Part shown: positions 22,273 through 34,351 of the stretch, one piece after another
How positions within the stretch are numbered: position 1 is the stretch's first letter
How the letters are laid out: each line of letters starts with the position of its first letter
Assembly: GCF_000715075.1 (NCBI RefSeq)
Contig: NC_134095.1
Coordinates: 59,764,419 to 59,828,418 of the forward strand
Direction of reading: 5' to 3'
DNA length: 64,000 nucleotides
From: Nicotiana tabacum
Taxonomy: Eukaryota; Streptophyta; Magnoliopsida; Solanales; Solanaceae
Notes under the pieces: model-generated
What the model was told of the DNA's origin: nothing
What the model saw: only the letters and a program-made list of their open reading frames with translations
The model's database searches: none
Translations under genes and position numbers: made by a program

Positions 22273-22510
22273 GTCGCACCTGCGGTTTGGGAACCGCAGG
22301 TGCAGCACCGCATGTGCGGAAGGGAAGGCGCAGATGTGGATTGTAGAAGTGTAGTCAGGACCGCAGATGCGGTATGGGGACCGCACCTGCGGAGTCGCAG
22401 AACGTGTGGACCGCAGATGCGGTTTGTGACCGTTAAGTGAGTTCCGAAGAAGCAGAGGTGTTGACCGCATATGCGGTACCGCAGAAGCGGGTTTTGGACC
22501 GCAGATGCAG
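22273..22510. repeat. Palindrome cluster in 3' LTR of B
   Basis: This is the counterpart of 14215-14460, with the same order of ccgca/tgcgg words. One unit is shortened by four bases (gcagaacgtg against gcagatgcgacgtg). Confidence 0.7.
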
Positions 22511-23444
22511 GTATGCCTGGGCTGAACATATAAGTTATTCCATTTCGCGAAATTGGGTTATTTCACCATTTTTGGACCTCGGCTTGGGTACTTTTGGACG
22601 ATTTTGAAGGGGGATTTCAAGGGAACTTAGTTAATGTAAGGATTTTGGACCTAAAACACACTTCTATGGTAGTAATTCGTGGATTAAGACTGAAATTTAA
22701 GGAATTTAAGAACTAAAAATGGAGGATTAAGGCTTGAGTTTAAGAGGGCTTAAAATAAGGATTTGAGGGGTCATTTGAACTCCGATTTTTGTATTCTTGA
22801 TATGAATGAACTCGTGGGGAGCCGAGGAATCTATTGATGTGAAAATTTCTGAGATTCGAGAAGTGAGCCTGGGGCTCGAGTTTTGCTAATTTCGGGAATT
22901 TTTGTATTTTTCGATTGTTTTCGCTTGAGTTTTGTTCCTTTAGCATATTGTGACGTATTCGTTTTGATTTTGGATAGATTCGACGTGCGTGGAGGCCGAT
23001 TCGAGGGGTAAAGGCATCGCGAGCTAGAGATTTAGCCGGTTCGAGGTGAGTAATGATTGTAAATGATGCTCTAAGGGTTTGAAACACCAGATTGCATATC
23101 GTAGTGCTATATTGACGCGAGACACACGCTTGATGACGAGCGTGGGGTCGTTCACTATTGGTGATTGTGACTGGGTCCATCCCGATTGATGATTTTACCA
23201 CGTATTTGACTTTTACTTATTTGCTATCTTCATGATTTGGGCTGATTGCCATATTTGGGCTTCGTGCCAACTATCTGAACCCTTCGGGGATTTTTATTAC
23301 TATTTTCTCACTGTTTTGATTTATTACTTGAACTTAGTCATGATATTTTCCACTATTTTTACTACTCATCCATTTTACTCAGTTTTGAGACTTAAATGAT
23401 ACTTTAAATGATGTTTTGGGCTGAGAAATACTGGTTTACTAATG

Positions 23445-23830
23445 CCCGAGGGGCTTGTGCTGAATTTCAGACTGAGTAAGACCGATGGCCTAGTTGTAAG
23501 GATACACTGGTATTGATATGAGGTCGAGGGCCTAAGATACATATATACGCCATGAGGTAGCTTGATTAAATGAGGCCAAGGGCTTAGATTTGATGCCACG
23601 AGATGGCTTGATATTGCGCTTGGGCCGTAAGGGGCCCCTCCCGGAGTCTGTACACCCCTAGTGAGCGTGGGTACCCATTGTGATGTGAGATTGAGCCCTA
23701 GGGGCTAGTATTGTTTTGAGATTGAGCCCGAGGGGCTAGTATTGTTCTGAGATTGAGCCCGATGGACTGGTACTGTTCTGAGATGTTGCCCGAGGGGCGG
23801 ATTTGCTGACACTATGCCCGAGGGGCGAAC
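23445..23830 (+). repeat. Short hairpin repeats with gag triloop in 3' LTR of B
   Basis: Three 31-bp units lie at 23687-23779, with extra tgcccgaggggc words upstream (near 23445) and downstream (near 23787 and 23815). Several can fold as 4-5 bp stems around a gag loop. Confidence 0.65.
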
Positions 23831-24438
23831 TTTTATTTGTTTACTTTATCTTAAATATCTGTCAATTACCTGTTTTTACTGGTTAAAAGAGGTTTTACTT
23901 GATTTTTACTGGTTTTACTGATTTTAAGTGATTTACTGCTTCATTATAGACTACCTTGTGATTTATGTGATTTCTTACTTTCAGTCGTTATTTACATTTG
24001 TTACTGAGTTGGAGTACTCACTTTACTCCTTGCACCCTGTGTACAAATTCAGGCGTTGCTGGTTCCGCTCCTGAGTGCTGATTCCTCCATTTCCAGGCGG
24101 TTTTCGGAGACTACGAGGTAGTTGTTGGCGTCCGCAGCCCCATGTCTCTACTTCTCTATCATTTCCGTTTCCTTTCAAACATTTGTAGTAGTTTATGACT
24201 TTAGTAGACTGGTATTGTGATTTAGAGATGCTCGTGACTTGTGACACCCCGGTTAGGGCTGTGTCGGGTTGGATTTTCTGCAATGTTATCGTTATTTCCG
24301 CTATTCAGTATTATTAATCTTGTTTAGACTATTTTTGTGTTGTTTAACTGTTTAAAAAATGAAAATTTGGTTCAATTTGTTGGCCTTGTCTTCACAAGAG
24401 GCTCCATCACGACCGGGTTCGGGGTTAGGGTCGTGACA

Positions 24439-25295
24439 CAGTCCTTCTTCAAATTTCAAATTTGATCCATTAACCATCTGGAATCCACCCGAGGCCCCTG
24501 GGTCCCCATCCAATCACACCAACCAGTCCCATAACATAACGCAGACCTGCTTGAGGCCTCAAATCACATCAAACAACACCAAAACCATGAATCACACTCC
24601 ATTTCAAACTTGATGAACTTTAGAACTTCGAACTTCTTCATTCGATGCATAAACCTATTAAATCACGTCCGATTGACCTCAAATTTTGCACACAAGTTTT
24701 ATTTGACATTACGGACCTACTACAACTTCTAGAATCAGAATCTGATCGTGATATCAAAAAGTCTACCTCGGATCAAACTCATCAAAACCTTCAAATTTCT
24801 ATCTTTAGCCAAATGACTCCAAAATAACCCACAGACCTCCGAATTCACTTCCGATCGGGCTCCCAAAAACAGAATCACCATACGGAACTATTTCCAGACT
24901 TGAAATCCCAAATGGACATTGATAACACTGAAATGCACCTTAACCCAAACTCATGAAATTCTTCCAAAAATGCTAACTTCCACATTAGGCGCCAAAACGC
25001 TCCGTGGTCTTCCAAAACCCAATCCGGATATACGCCCAAGTCTGAAATCATCATACGAACCTGCTGGAACATTTGAATCCTGATTCTGAGGTCGTTTACT
25101 CAAAGGTCCAATCTTAGTCAATTCTCTCAATTTAAAGCTTCTAAAATGAAAAGTCTCTTTCCAAATCAACTCCGAACTTCCCGAAATTCAATTTTGACCA
25201 TGCGCACAAGTCATAATATCTGATGTGAAGCTGCTCATGACCTCAAACTGCCGAATGACGTGCTAGAGCCCAAAACGATCGGTCGAGTCGTTACA
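24439..25295 (-). repeat. 3' LTR of C, inner fragment
   Basis: It continues the LTR of C to the right of element B and matches about 31553-32403 of the 5' LTR. On the minus strand the LTR begins TGTAACGACTCGACC at 25295, next to the polypurine-like tract. Confidence 0.88.
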
Positions 25296-25329
25296 TTCTC
25301 TCCCACTTAAACATAAGTTCGTCCTCGAA
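25291..25329 (-). pseudogene. Last 12 codons of a chromovirus polyprotein kept in C
   Basis: The minus strand reads FEDELMFKWERM and a stop, with the Met codon and stop crossing into the LTR. Elements B (FEDECLFKLRRM) and G (FEDERLFKRWRM) end the same way. No further coding match was found upstream in C, so the peptide probably survives because the same bases form the polypurine tract. Confidence 0.75.
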
Positions 25330-28300
25330 CGTGCTGAGTACTGTACTGGAGCTGTCCGAAATCACTATTTAACACCTTGAGCACCTACCCATGCTACCAC
25401 AGCTCAATTGAGCACATTACCTTGATCAAATCTGAAGATATTCTCCTTTATTCAACAAATAAGCTTAGAGCCCATTTTCAACATCCGAAATTCTCTGTGA
25501 GGCATGCTTCCAATATTTGAACACCGTATCAATCACTACACGGTGTGCCAGAACATGACTGCATACTTTTGCCGAATTTTCACCATGCACCACATCCTCC
25601 GCATGACCATATTAACATTCTCTGATCATAATAACTGACATTTCCCGAATCTGATGCTCACAATGCACTTCATGACATTTATAAGTCTTGTTCCAATTCT
25701 TACAATACTGCCACAACGGAGGAGACATGTAGAAATTCATAACTAACTGCTGAGTCAACAAATCATTGAGGCTATACTCCTGACAAGAACCATTACCTCA
25801 TTCTAAACCACTTAATGGTATTTTCTTTTTGATATACTTTATATACCGGTCGCAATGATCCTAGATCCAATAATCTTGTCTCACCCAATGCGAACTGCTC
25901 AGGCAATAAGCCACCCCGGACATGATCAAAAGTCTCATATGATGCCATAATGTGCCAATAGGCTACCAACTCGAACGTAATACAAAAGGGAAATGAACTC
26001 TGGAAGGGACTACTCAACGCACGCACTAATATGAACTTTCCTCAGAAAATGGGAAACAAGACACACAAAAATAGGGTATAGAAAGTTGTATTAAACATCA
26101 CACTGTTGTGACGTGCAACCCGATCCAAATAACATACCTGTGGCGGCGTGCTACCCAATCCACTCATAAAATTCACATAAGGAGATACATATCGAGATAA
26201 ATTGCTCATTACAACAAAATATTGAATATCGGTCACAAGAACGCTAAGTGTATAATACCAACCATGGAGAGACATATAGCACCATAAGCTACAAAACCCA
26301 AGCACAACTGAGGTGCGATATATGATCTGAAGCTCAAGAGCCATCACATGACACAATCGCTACGCGAATCCTCAATGCATAAGAAATTTATCAAGCCGTT
26401 TCATAACTCACACGGCACAATGTAATGTTACATGAAATAGCCGGCGATGAACAAGCACACAACTTCCGAATACTCTTCCATATGAAGCGCATTGCTGAAA
26501 TGAACACATCTAGCATGATACAGAGCCCACATAATATTTACATTCATCCACAAGTCTCAAGCCGATTCTAATTGTACCGAACTAGGCTAATAACCTTTCC
26601 TGGGTCCATAATAATCCCTTTTCCTATAACTCACATGGACAATCATCATAACTGGAGTAAACCTCCACAGTTCACAACCTAATAAACCAAGTGCCCTCCA
26701 GGCATAAATTCTCACATTAGCGATATTACCACAATCTTCATAATCAGTTTAAATTTCCAATCAATCAACTGACTACATGCCACACTTATACAACCTCCCC
26801 GTGAGACACGCTCCCACGACCTTCCGCACTATATAATAAATCTGCACATCCACACCACTAACGCTGTAAAGCAATTCAAGAATCCATAACCAACATGCAG
26901 AGCCTCTTTCACAAAACACCGATCTCAAGTGAAACTTAAGACAATACCAGCTTACTTTAAATATCCAATCTCCTTTCCTATTCATCCGAGCTCGTGACAT
27001 CCTTGCCAACACCGAACCACAACCTTGGTTCTCACTTTCAAATCCCATACCACTCACTGCATATAGTACATCGATTTGTGATAGTACAAGATTTTCATCA
27101 TAACTCCTAAACCACTAATAGATCAATACTTCATCATATAGAAACTTCCACATACTCATTTCAAGAGAACCATATCAACACGCGAGTGAATCCTCATAAC
27201 CGTAGAATATGGAAATTTTCAAGTAGTTCTTCTGGAATCCGCCTACATATAACAAGCCATAATACCAAAATGCTTCCGAATAAAATCAATTATGGTGGTC
27301 TACAAGCCTCATATGTACCATCCAAAACACTTGCATAACTTAATCATGCTGAAGGAACTGATCATTGCCATCAGTATGCCAATTCAACCATGGATAACCA
27401 ATCTATCTTCTTCTAGTTCATCCTTAACTTGCCTTAGAGATAATAATAGCTCCATTTCTTACATCACCAACCTGAATCCACACTCACCTTGAGTGACCCC
27501 ATTCCACGAGACCACCTTATATCCAAGCCTATGAATCATTTCATACACCCCTTGCACGCACATTCGCATCTTCAACTGATACACCCATTTGGATAACTCA
27601 TTTACAAATCCAAAGTCCTTTTCTTTTTTTCCCTCCCAATGCTACACTGCATGTCAAAACATCATAGAACATTCTAAGCCTCTTAATATAAACTACTAAA
27701 AAAGCTTAATTCTTAACCATACTTATAGGCTCGAATCATTAGGCACCACACTTTAACTTTTGAATCCACTAGGACCGTTGTTGAGAGCCACCGACTCTGA
27801 CTTGGTCCCAAATATAATCAACTCCATGAATCTTCTAGAACATGAACACCCTCTCGATGAAGCACCCGACTGAATCACTTCCCTTGAAAATCACCTCTGG
27901 ACGAAGCATAAATCCCGAATCTTCCCAAAGCCTGACCATGATCTAATTAGTCCAACCGTAGCACATCTTTATTAGATTCCTTGCCTTAAATGACCTATTC
28001 TTTTACCTTAGCTAAACAACTCGCCAATACACCGATGACATCTTCATTAGATTCCTTGCCTTAAATGACCACTTATATTCTTTTCCCTTAGCTAAACAAC
28101 TCGCCAATACACCGATGACCCGAAATCTCACCAATAGACAACCATGCAATCCAACCGTGGGCGGTGGGACTCTCCCACTTAGCTTGAATCTACTATTACA
28201 CAGCTCTGGAACCCACCAAGATTCTTTATCTCTCATTGACATAACCTTGCACAATCAAACCGTCAGATCCCCCGAAGTCCTTCTGTTGGCATTTCATGAA

Positions 28301-29678
28301 CACTCCTAATCCTCTAGCAACATCCACATATTTGACCTCTTACTGGATAACCAGTAAAATCCTTTGCAAAAGCTTTACCAACCACACGGCCGCTGACATG
28401 CTCTCTGGAGATAACCCACCTGAGCCTGCGCTCGTTCACATGCTGGACAAGTCCATTCACTCCTCATGGACATCAACTAAAATGTGCGATAATGTTTTCC
28501 TATCCAAGTCATGTTGTATCCGTCTTCATAATAAGCAACTCTTTTATGTCGTATCCAATCTCCCGCCGTATACTAGCCGATATTTCAAATTAAGCCCATA
28601 GACCCAATCACCATCTACTAAAATTCCCCGAATCATTCCAAACTTTCCTTAAGGTGCGTAGTCATCCTACCACAAACCCCATATGCAACTACGCCACTCT
28701 CCCACTTAGGCAGAACTGACTCCTTTAATCAACTACTAGACCTTTGCTTCTTATACCTAGCCTTCTAGAAATTTTAACCACCGCCTGACACTTCCCACAT
28801 GTCCTTCCTCATCCTTGGTTGCCCGGTTGTTGTCTTGGTTCAATCTCATCTCTATAACATTCGAGCTAGCATATCGTCACTATTTTTAAACTTTTTCGAA
28901 GATCATCTTTTCTCGAGCCGTCAACATTAGAAACACCGATTCAATCCTGAACCACCACACCTCGCGATATTTGACAGCCGCTTCTCCAATACTTTTGCAC
29001 AATAACATGACCCAAAGGCGAATCATAGAAGATCATAATACCGACAAACTTAACACATCCAATCAAGGACGACGATACCACGTCGCAGATGAAAATTCCA
29101 CCACACTTGAAAACACCAGTCTTGTTACTCCATCAATCCAAATTTGTACATTCATAGGCCAACTACTTTTCCCGCCGAAAATGAAATACCGAATCTCTGA
29201 ATCATGCACTGAGTAGACCTCTTTCCAAGTTATTCACTGCCCCAACACATAGGCAAATATCTTATTATCACGCCAATACTATGCGATAACCAATCATGAG
29301 CAATCATAGAAATCTGCACATAACCTTAAAGCTCTCAAAAGTGCATCTACCGAGCTGAAATGACAAAATATCCTTCTGCCAGGTGACGATAATAGCTGAA
29401 TCCACTATGCAGAGAGTATCATGCTGCACCATATCTTGTAGTACCATTAGAATACTTCAATTCTCGATTTATAATAAGCACTTTGCGTCGCGTAAGATTG
29501 AGTAAGATGGAAACAAGGGCATAAGCCTCAAAGGAATAAAATCGCACGATGAGGAATCAAGAAGGGAAGTACTCCTAACAGCCCTGTAGCCTCTCGAAGA
29601 TAAGTATAGATGTCTCCGTACGATCCGCAAGACTCTACTAGAATTGCTCATGACTTGTGAGACCTAAGGGAACCTAGT
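25330..29678 (-). other. Non-coding internal region of C
   Basis: In 4.35 kb I find no gag zinc knuckle, protease, RT, RNase H or integrase motif on either strand, and all open frames are short with no repeated theme. The last roughly 120 bases before the PBS (about 29575-29690) match the leader of chromovirus G (about 56720-56830). The bulk is thus of unknown origin, framed by chromovirus ends. A tandem duplication lies at 27964-28118. Confidence 0.7.
27964..28118. repeat. Tandem duplication of about 75-80 bp
   Basis: Unit one (27964-28038) and unit two (28039-28118) share attccttgccttaaatgacc and gctaaacaactcgccaatac. They differ by a 5-base insertion and a few substitutions. Confidence 0.9.
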
Positions 29679-29690
29679 GCTCTGATACCA
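29679..29690 (-). other. Primer-binding site of C (initiator tRNA-Met type)
   Basis: The minus strand reads TGGTATCAGAGC, a perfect match to the common initiator-Met PBS, three bases from the LTR end. Confidence 0.88.
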
Positions 29691-29693
29691 TGT

Positions 29694-32403
29694 TGTCACG
29701 ACCCAAATTCCACTAAGGGTCGTGATGGTGCCGGACACCGCTGTCAGGCAAGCCAACCAAAATACTTAATTAAATTCTCATTTTAAAAATTTTGAAAACT
29801 ATGATTTTCCTTCAATTTTACTAGTAAAAGGTAATCATTTCAAATTTAATATAAATGTTAAGAAGTTAATACAAAATACCCCATAATCATCCAAGAACCC
29901 GGTGTCACAAATGCATGAGCATTTACTAGGGAATGAAATAAAATATAGTAACTGTCCGGAATACAAAGTGGACAGGAATGGAAATACAGTACAGTACTTT
30001 GAAGGAGATTCTGCTGGCTACGGGTCGCCTCGATAAATGTAGCTCACCTAAGTCTCCGTATCAATTATGCCGCTATGTCGCTAAGCCACTAGCCACACAT
30101 GAACCTGTGAAACAAAAATGCACAGCAAGTGTAGTATGAGTACTAAAACAACATGTACCCAGTAAGTATCCCGCCTAATCTCGAAGAAGTAGACACGAGA
30201 GGTCGACACCGACACTTACTAGTGGTCCAATAATAATATACCAATAATATAGTAAATCGTGGATTTTCATAAAGGTGGTTGCAACTCAATAGCATGAAGC
30301 AAGTAAGCAATTCTTTCATTAATAGGAGATTTCCAAATTCATTTTTCATCATTTATACATTTATCTCAAGTCAGGGAGAGCAAATATCAACATCTATAAA
30401 ACTCAAGGCAAGCAATACAAGCACACACAAATCATGTCGAGGTCGTACGGCCCGATCCAATAAATATTTGAATTGTGCACTGCCAAAGGGTCGAATGGCG
30501 TGAACCATAAATGCATCTATTTAATATACCAAGGCGTTCGGCCCGTTCGAAAATTAACCACACAGACAGTCAATCAAGAAGTCATCAGGGAACAATTATC
30601 CAAAGAAAGCCAATTCTCTTTTAACAATTTAAGAAAATGAAGTTTAATCTTTTTAGAAATTCATTTACTAATTCGATTCCCTCTTACAAGGTTAGAAAGG
30701 ATCACAAATCCAATTAATTCACCTATGGGGACAATTCCCTCTTACAAGATTAGAAAGGAGACTCACCTCGCTCTGAAATCCAATGACCGGCTTCCAAGCA
30801 CTTCCAATGACTCAAACCGATGCCCCGACGCTCCAAAACTAGCCAAATAACGATCAAACCAATGAAAATACACCCTAATATTCATAACAATTCAGTTTAC
30901 ATAAAATCCCAACTCCGTTCGAAAAGTTGACAAAATCGTCCTCGAGCCCACGTACCCGGTTTCCAAAAAATTTCGAAGATAAAGTTTACCCATAATCTTA
31001 TGAACTCAAATATGTAATTTACTTTTAATTTCATGTCCAAAATCGTGGTCAAAATCCAAGAATACTAATTTTATAGGTTTTCCCTCAAACCCCAAGTTTT
31101 CCATAAGTTTTCATGCTCAAATCCATATACAATCATGTATTTAACTCAAAACTAACATAAACCACTTACCTCATGCTTGGTGGTGAAAAATGGCACCTTA
31201 AAGTTGCTCCAAAATCGGCTCCAATGGAAGAAGTGGGGTTAAAATGAACCCAACCCCCGATTTAAAAGAACCTCACTGCCTCCAGCATTTTTGCACATGC
31301 GGTCACTTGACTGCTTCTGCGGTTGCCCAAGTGCGACCCACTAACCGATTGTGCGGTCCTCCTGCAGGCGCCCAACTTCCGCATCTGCATCCTTCCTTCT
31401 GCAGGTGCGGTCCCGCTTCTGCGGCAAAATGACCGCATCTGCAATCCCAGCCTAGCCCAGCCATTTCTGCTTCTGCAGCACCTAGGCCGCTCTTGCGGCT
31501 CTGCACCTGCGCCCAAACCCTCGCATGTGCGGTTACACTAGATACCAACTGCTTCAGTCCTTCTTCAAATTCCAAATTTGATCCGTTAACCATCCGGAAT
31601 CCACCCGAGGCCCCCGAGACCCTGTCCAATAACACCAACCAATCCCATAACATAATGTGGACCTGCTCGAGGCCTCAAATCACTTCAAACAACGCCAAAA
31701 CCATGAATCACACTCCATTTCAAACTTGATGAACTTTAGAACTTTGAACTTTTTCATTCAATGTCGAAACCTACCAAATCACATCCGATTGACCTCAAAT
31801 TTTGCAAACAAGTCATATTTGATATTACGGACCTACTCCAACTTCCGAAATCAGAATCCGATATCAAAAAGTCCACCTCTGGTCAAACTCATCAAAACCT
31901 TAAAATTTTTATCTTTAGCCAAATGACTCCAAAATGACCCACGAACGTCCGAATTCACTTCCGATCGCTCCCAATACCAGAATCACCATACAAAACTATT
32001 CCCAAACTCGAAATCCCAAACAGACATTGATAACACTGAAATGCACCTTAACCCAAACTCATGAAATTCTTCCAAAAATGCTAACTTTCACATTAGGCGC
32101 CAAAATGCTCTCGGGTCTTCCAAAACCCGATACGGATATACGCCCAAGTTTGAAATTATCATACGAACCTACTGGAACCTTTAAATCCCGATTTTGAGAT
32201 AGTTTACTCAAAGGTCCAATCTTAGTCAATTCTCTCAACTTATAGCTTCTAAAATAAAAATTCTCTTTCCAAATCAACTCTGAACTTTCCAAAATTCAAT
32301 TCCGACAATGCACACAAGTTATAATACCTGATGTGAAGCTGCTCACGGCCTCAAACTACCAATCGACGTGCTAGAGCCCAAAATGATCGATTGGGTCATT
32401 ATA
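29694..32403 (-). repeat. 5' LTR of C
   Basis: On the plus strand it runs from tgtcacgaccc to gggtcattata. The terminal ca expected on the plus strand is ta here, a single transition. It is 2,710 bp and holds the uninterrupted version of the site into which B inserted in the other LTR. A 26-bp word with cccttacaaggttagaaagg character is duplicated near 30678 and 30727. Confidence 0.88.
31288..31535. repeat. Palindrome cluster in 5' LTR of C
   Basis: Words such as ccgcttctgcgg and tcgcatgtgcgg are packed over about 250 bp, matching 13255-13500. Frames crossing it (31262-31541) give Cys/Arg-rich nonsense and are not genes. Confidence 0.65.
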
Positions 32404-33499
32404 TCAACTATGCTCACAATGCGCCTTGTGTTATAGAAGTAATTGAGAAATTCTTATTCTAGTTGCTCCTAACTATCGATTGAACCAGGTTCAAGATCTG
32501 TGTACCAATTACAAGCAATTTCTTTGAGAGATCGAACAAACTGCTTGATAAGGTGATCGCCATAAGTTCCAGCATTATTGCATGTCTCGACAAAGTGTGC
32601 AACATATTGCTTAGGATTTCCTTTACTATCAAACTTTTGAAGCTTAGGTGGTTGATATCCATAAGGCATCTTTAATTGTCAATCCTTTGTGTGTACGACT
32701 TTGTATATGTGTGAGAAGATTTGGTTGAAGGTTCAAATTTGTCTTTAATGGCCCCTATGATTAATTCCTTCAATTGGTCAACATGAATCTGACCATTAGA
32801 AGAGACATAGATCTCTTTGGTCATTAGTTTTGCGGAGGACTCTTTGTTTTCTTGAATTTCAAGAAGTTTCATAGGTGTCTGACTTGGTTCTTCCTCTGTC
32901 ATACTTTTCACCTTATTTATCAATTTGGAAAGTTTATTATCTTAATATTTTATGTATTTTGTTAGGCCTTCAACTACTTTCGTCAAATTTGCAAGTTGCT
33001 CTTCAATGGTAGAAGCTTCAATCATCATCCTTTGCATGACCACTACAGAGGACGAAAAATGGTACGGATCGTCACTTGGATAGAAGGCAGATTGTGGAGT
33101 AATGCCAAGGGAGATTGGAGAAAATTTGTTGCTCAAGGCATCATCATCTTTTTGCATTAAGGGATTGTGGGACTAGCGACGACATTCTTTTGAAAGGCTA
33201 AATTGCGCCAACATTCGTTCGACCACCTCAGCGATGTTGTTCCCTTCTTCTAGCATGTACAAAGAGGATCTCACTTCTTTTGGAGAAGATGAACCGAAAA
33301 CATGAGTTGTGGATGGTACTTCAAGCATTTGTTGTCCTAGTATTTCGGCTTTGCTTCTTTTGATTTGGCTAACAATCTCCATGGCAACTTCCAATCTGCT
33401 TTTGGAGTCAGATCTAGGGTTGATATTTATTGTAGTCATCTTGTTATTCTTGAACTTCGAAGAGAAGAGATGAGAGGTAGAGATGCTCCTGCCGGGCAT
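32404..33499 (-). pseudogene. Gag remnant of D
   Basis: The readable pieces are 33173-33499, 32942-33157 and 32672-32923, all in one frame and separated by stops, then 32469-32669 one frame away after a single missing base near 32672. The last piece has the recognisable gag core: GYQPPKLQKFDSKGNPKQYV, HFVETCNNAGTYGD, KQFVRSLKEIACNWYTDLEP. After it, two further stops precede the EFLN-F-RR-type segment that ends at the C insertion. The N-terminal part is Ser/Lys/Glu-rich. The protein would form the particle; this copy is dead. Confidence 0.8.
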
Positions 33500-33508
33500 G
33501 CCAAAATT

Positions 33509-34351
33509 TGTAACAGCTAAATTTCATTCCAGAAAAATAATAATCAAGACAAGAAATATAGTGACAAATATTATATTCGATTTCAAGTGATGAGTTTACA
33601 ATCTCTAGAATATCTCAAATCTAAAGAGATGTAGTTCTCTGATTCTTCTCCTCAAAAACAATAGTTCAAGAGCTTGAGAGCTTGATCTTTAACTTGACGT
33701 ATTTTAGGTTTGTGGTGCGTCACAAACAATTTGAAGGTCATCACGAATCAAGATTTGGTGTTGGGTTATGATGAATGGAAGATTTGAAGCCGCCCACATA
33801 TGGTTTGAATTTGTCTTTGGGATTTGACCACAGACGAAGATTGCAGATATGGAGAGAGACCTTGATGCTATTCTTCAGAGCTTCTTTAGCCTTTCCTTCT
33901 GCTTACTTGATGTAGTTGTAGCCTTCATTCTACTTTCTAGGTGTACTTCTAGCCTTCCTTTTGCTTTTTAAGTGTACGTTTAGCCTTGATTATGCTTTCT
34001 AGGTGTGCTTCTAGCCTTCTCTTTTGACCCCATTATATAGGTGTGGGTGGAGTAGCCTCCAAGAAAACCTTATTATGCCATTGGGCTTGAGGCTTATGGC
34101 CCAATCCATTTAATAGAAGAATGGGCTATTTCAAATTTATTGGACTTTTATTTAAATCAATTTAATTAGATTAAATAATTGACTCAATCATACTAGCCTA
34201 GAATATTTGTTTGACCTAGTATATGTCCAATTTATTGTAAAATCCAAATTTTGTATGGATTTAAGTTTGATGAAAATTTAATTGTCTATAAGTATGTATT
34301 TTCCCTTTATAATCCACCAAACCAAAGAGTGGATAAGAAATAATCCTAACA
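33509..34351 (-). repeat. Probable 5' LTR of D
   Basis: The proposed ends are tgtaacagc at 33509 and cctaaca at 34351 on the plus strand, giving TGTTAGG...GCTGTTACA on the minus strand, 843 bp. The bases between the LTR and gag read AATTTTGGCATGCCCGGCAG on the minus strand, the expected PBS place, but I cannot name the tRNA. About 36-bp repeats lie near 33905-34025 (ttctaggtgt...ctagcctt). The outer end is the least certain boundary because only one LTR is in the window. Confidence 0.55.
34031..34040 (-). promoter_or_regulatory. Possible TATA box in LTR of D
   Basis: The minus strand reads CTATATAATG inside the proposed LTR, about 310 bases from its 5' end. Confidence 0.45.

Larger units (their letters stand above)
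13524..24438 (+). mobile_element. Element B: Tekay/Del-type chromovirus, nearly full length
   Basis: B is 10.9 kb with both LTRs (13524-16426 and 21582-24438), an initiator-Met-like PBS, gag with zinc knuckle, protease, RT, RNase H, integrase and a C-terminal chromodomain, all on the plus strand. This order and the chromodomain define the chromovirus clade. The flanks are cagta on the left (13519-13523) and cagtc on the right (24439-24443), a 5-bp target duplication with one change. The empty site is seen in the other LTR of C near 31552-31560. Gag, protease and integrase contain stops or frameshifts, so B is not autonomous now. Confidence 0.93.
21582..24438 (+). repeat. 3' LTR of B
   Basis: It starts tgtgacgaccc after the polypurine tract and ends gggtcgtgaca. 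It is highly similar to 13524-16356, with scattered substitutions that are mostly transitions. The flanking target-site base copy follows at 24439. Confidence 0.93.
12769..32403 (-). mobile_element. Element C: coding-less (LARD-like) chromovirus derivative, split by element B
   Basis: C has a 5' LTR (29694-32403), an initiator-Met-type PBS (29679-29690), a 4.4 kb internal region with no recognisable gag or pol, and a 3' LTR. The 3' LTR is split by element B into 12769-13523 and 24439-25295 and is truncated at its outer end. The LTR and leader resemble those of chromovirus G, and the last 12 codons of a chromovirus polyprotein remain at the 3' end. This fits a large non-autonomous derivative that would depend on a related chromovirus for its proteins. 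C sits inside the gag of element D: D's reading continues up to base 32404. Confidence 0.8.
32404..34351 (-). mobile_element. Element D: gag fragment and probable 5' LTR of another gypsy family
   Basis: A minus-strand gag remnant (32404-33499) is preceded by a probable 5' LTR (33509-34351). The gag is unlike that of A, B or G. Its reading runs right up to base 32404, where element C begins, so C inserted into it. The rest of D is absent from the other side of C, where element A's LTR is found instead. This implies a deletion that removed the remainder of D. Confidence 0.72.

Noticed and set aside
28115..28601. Two overlapping plus-strand frames that might be a small gene in C
   Set aside because: No motif, no start context or splice support, and antisense to the element; typical of chance frames in this interior.
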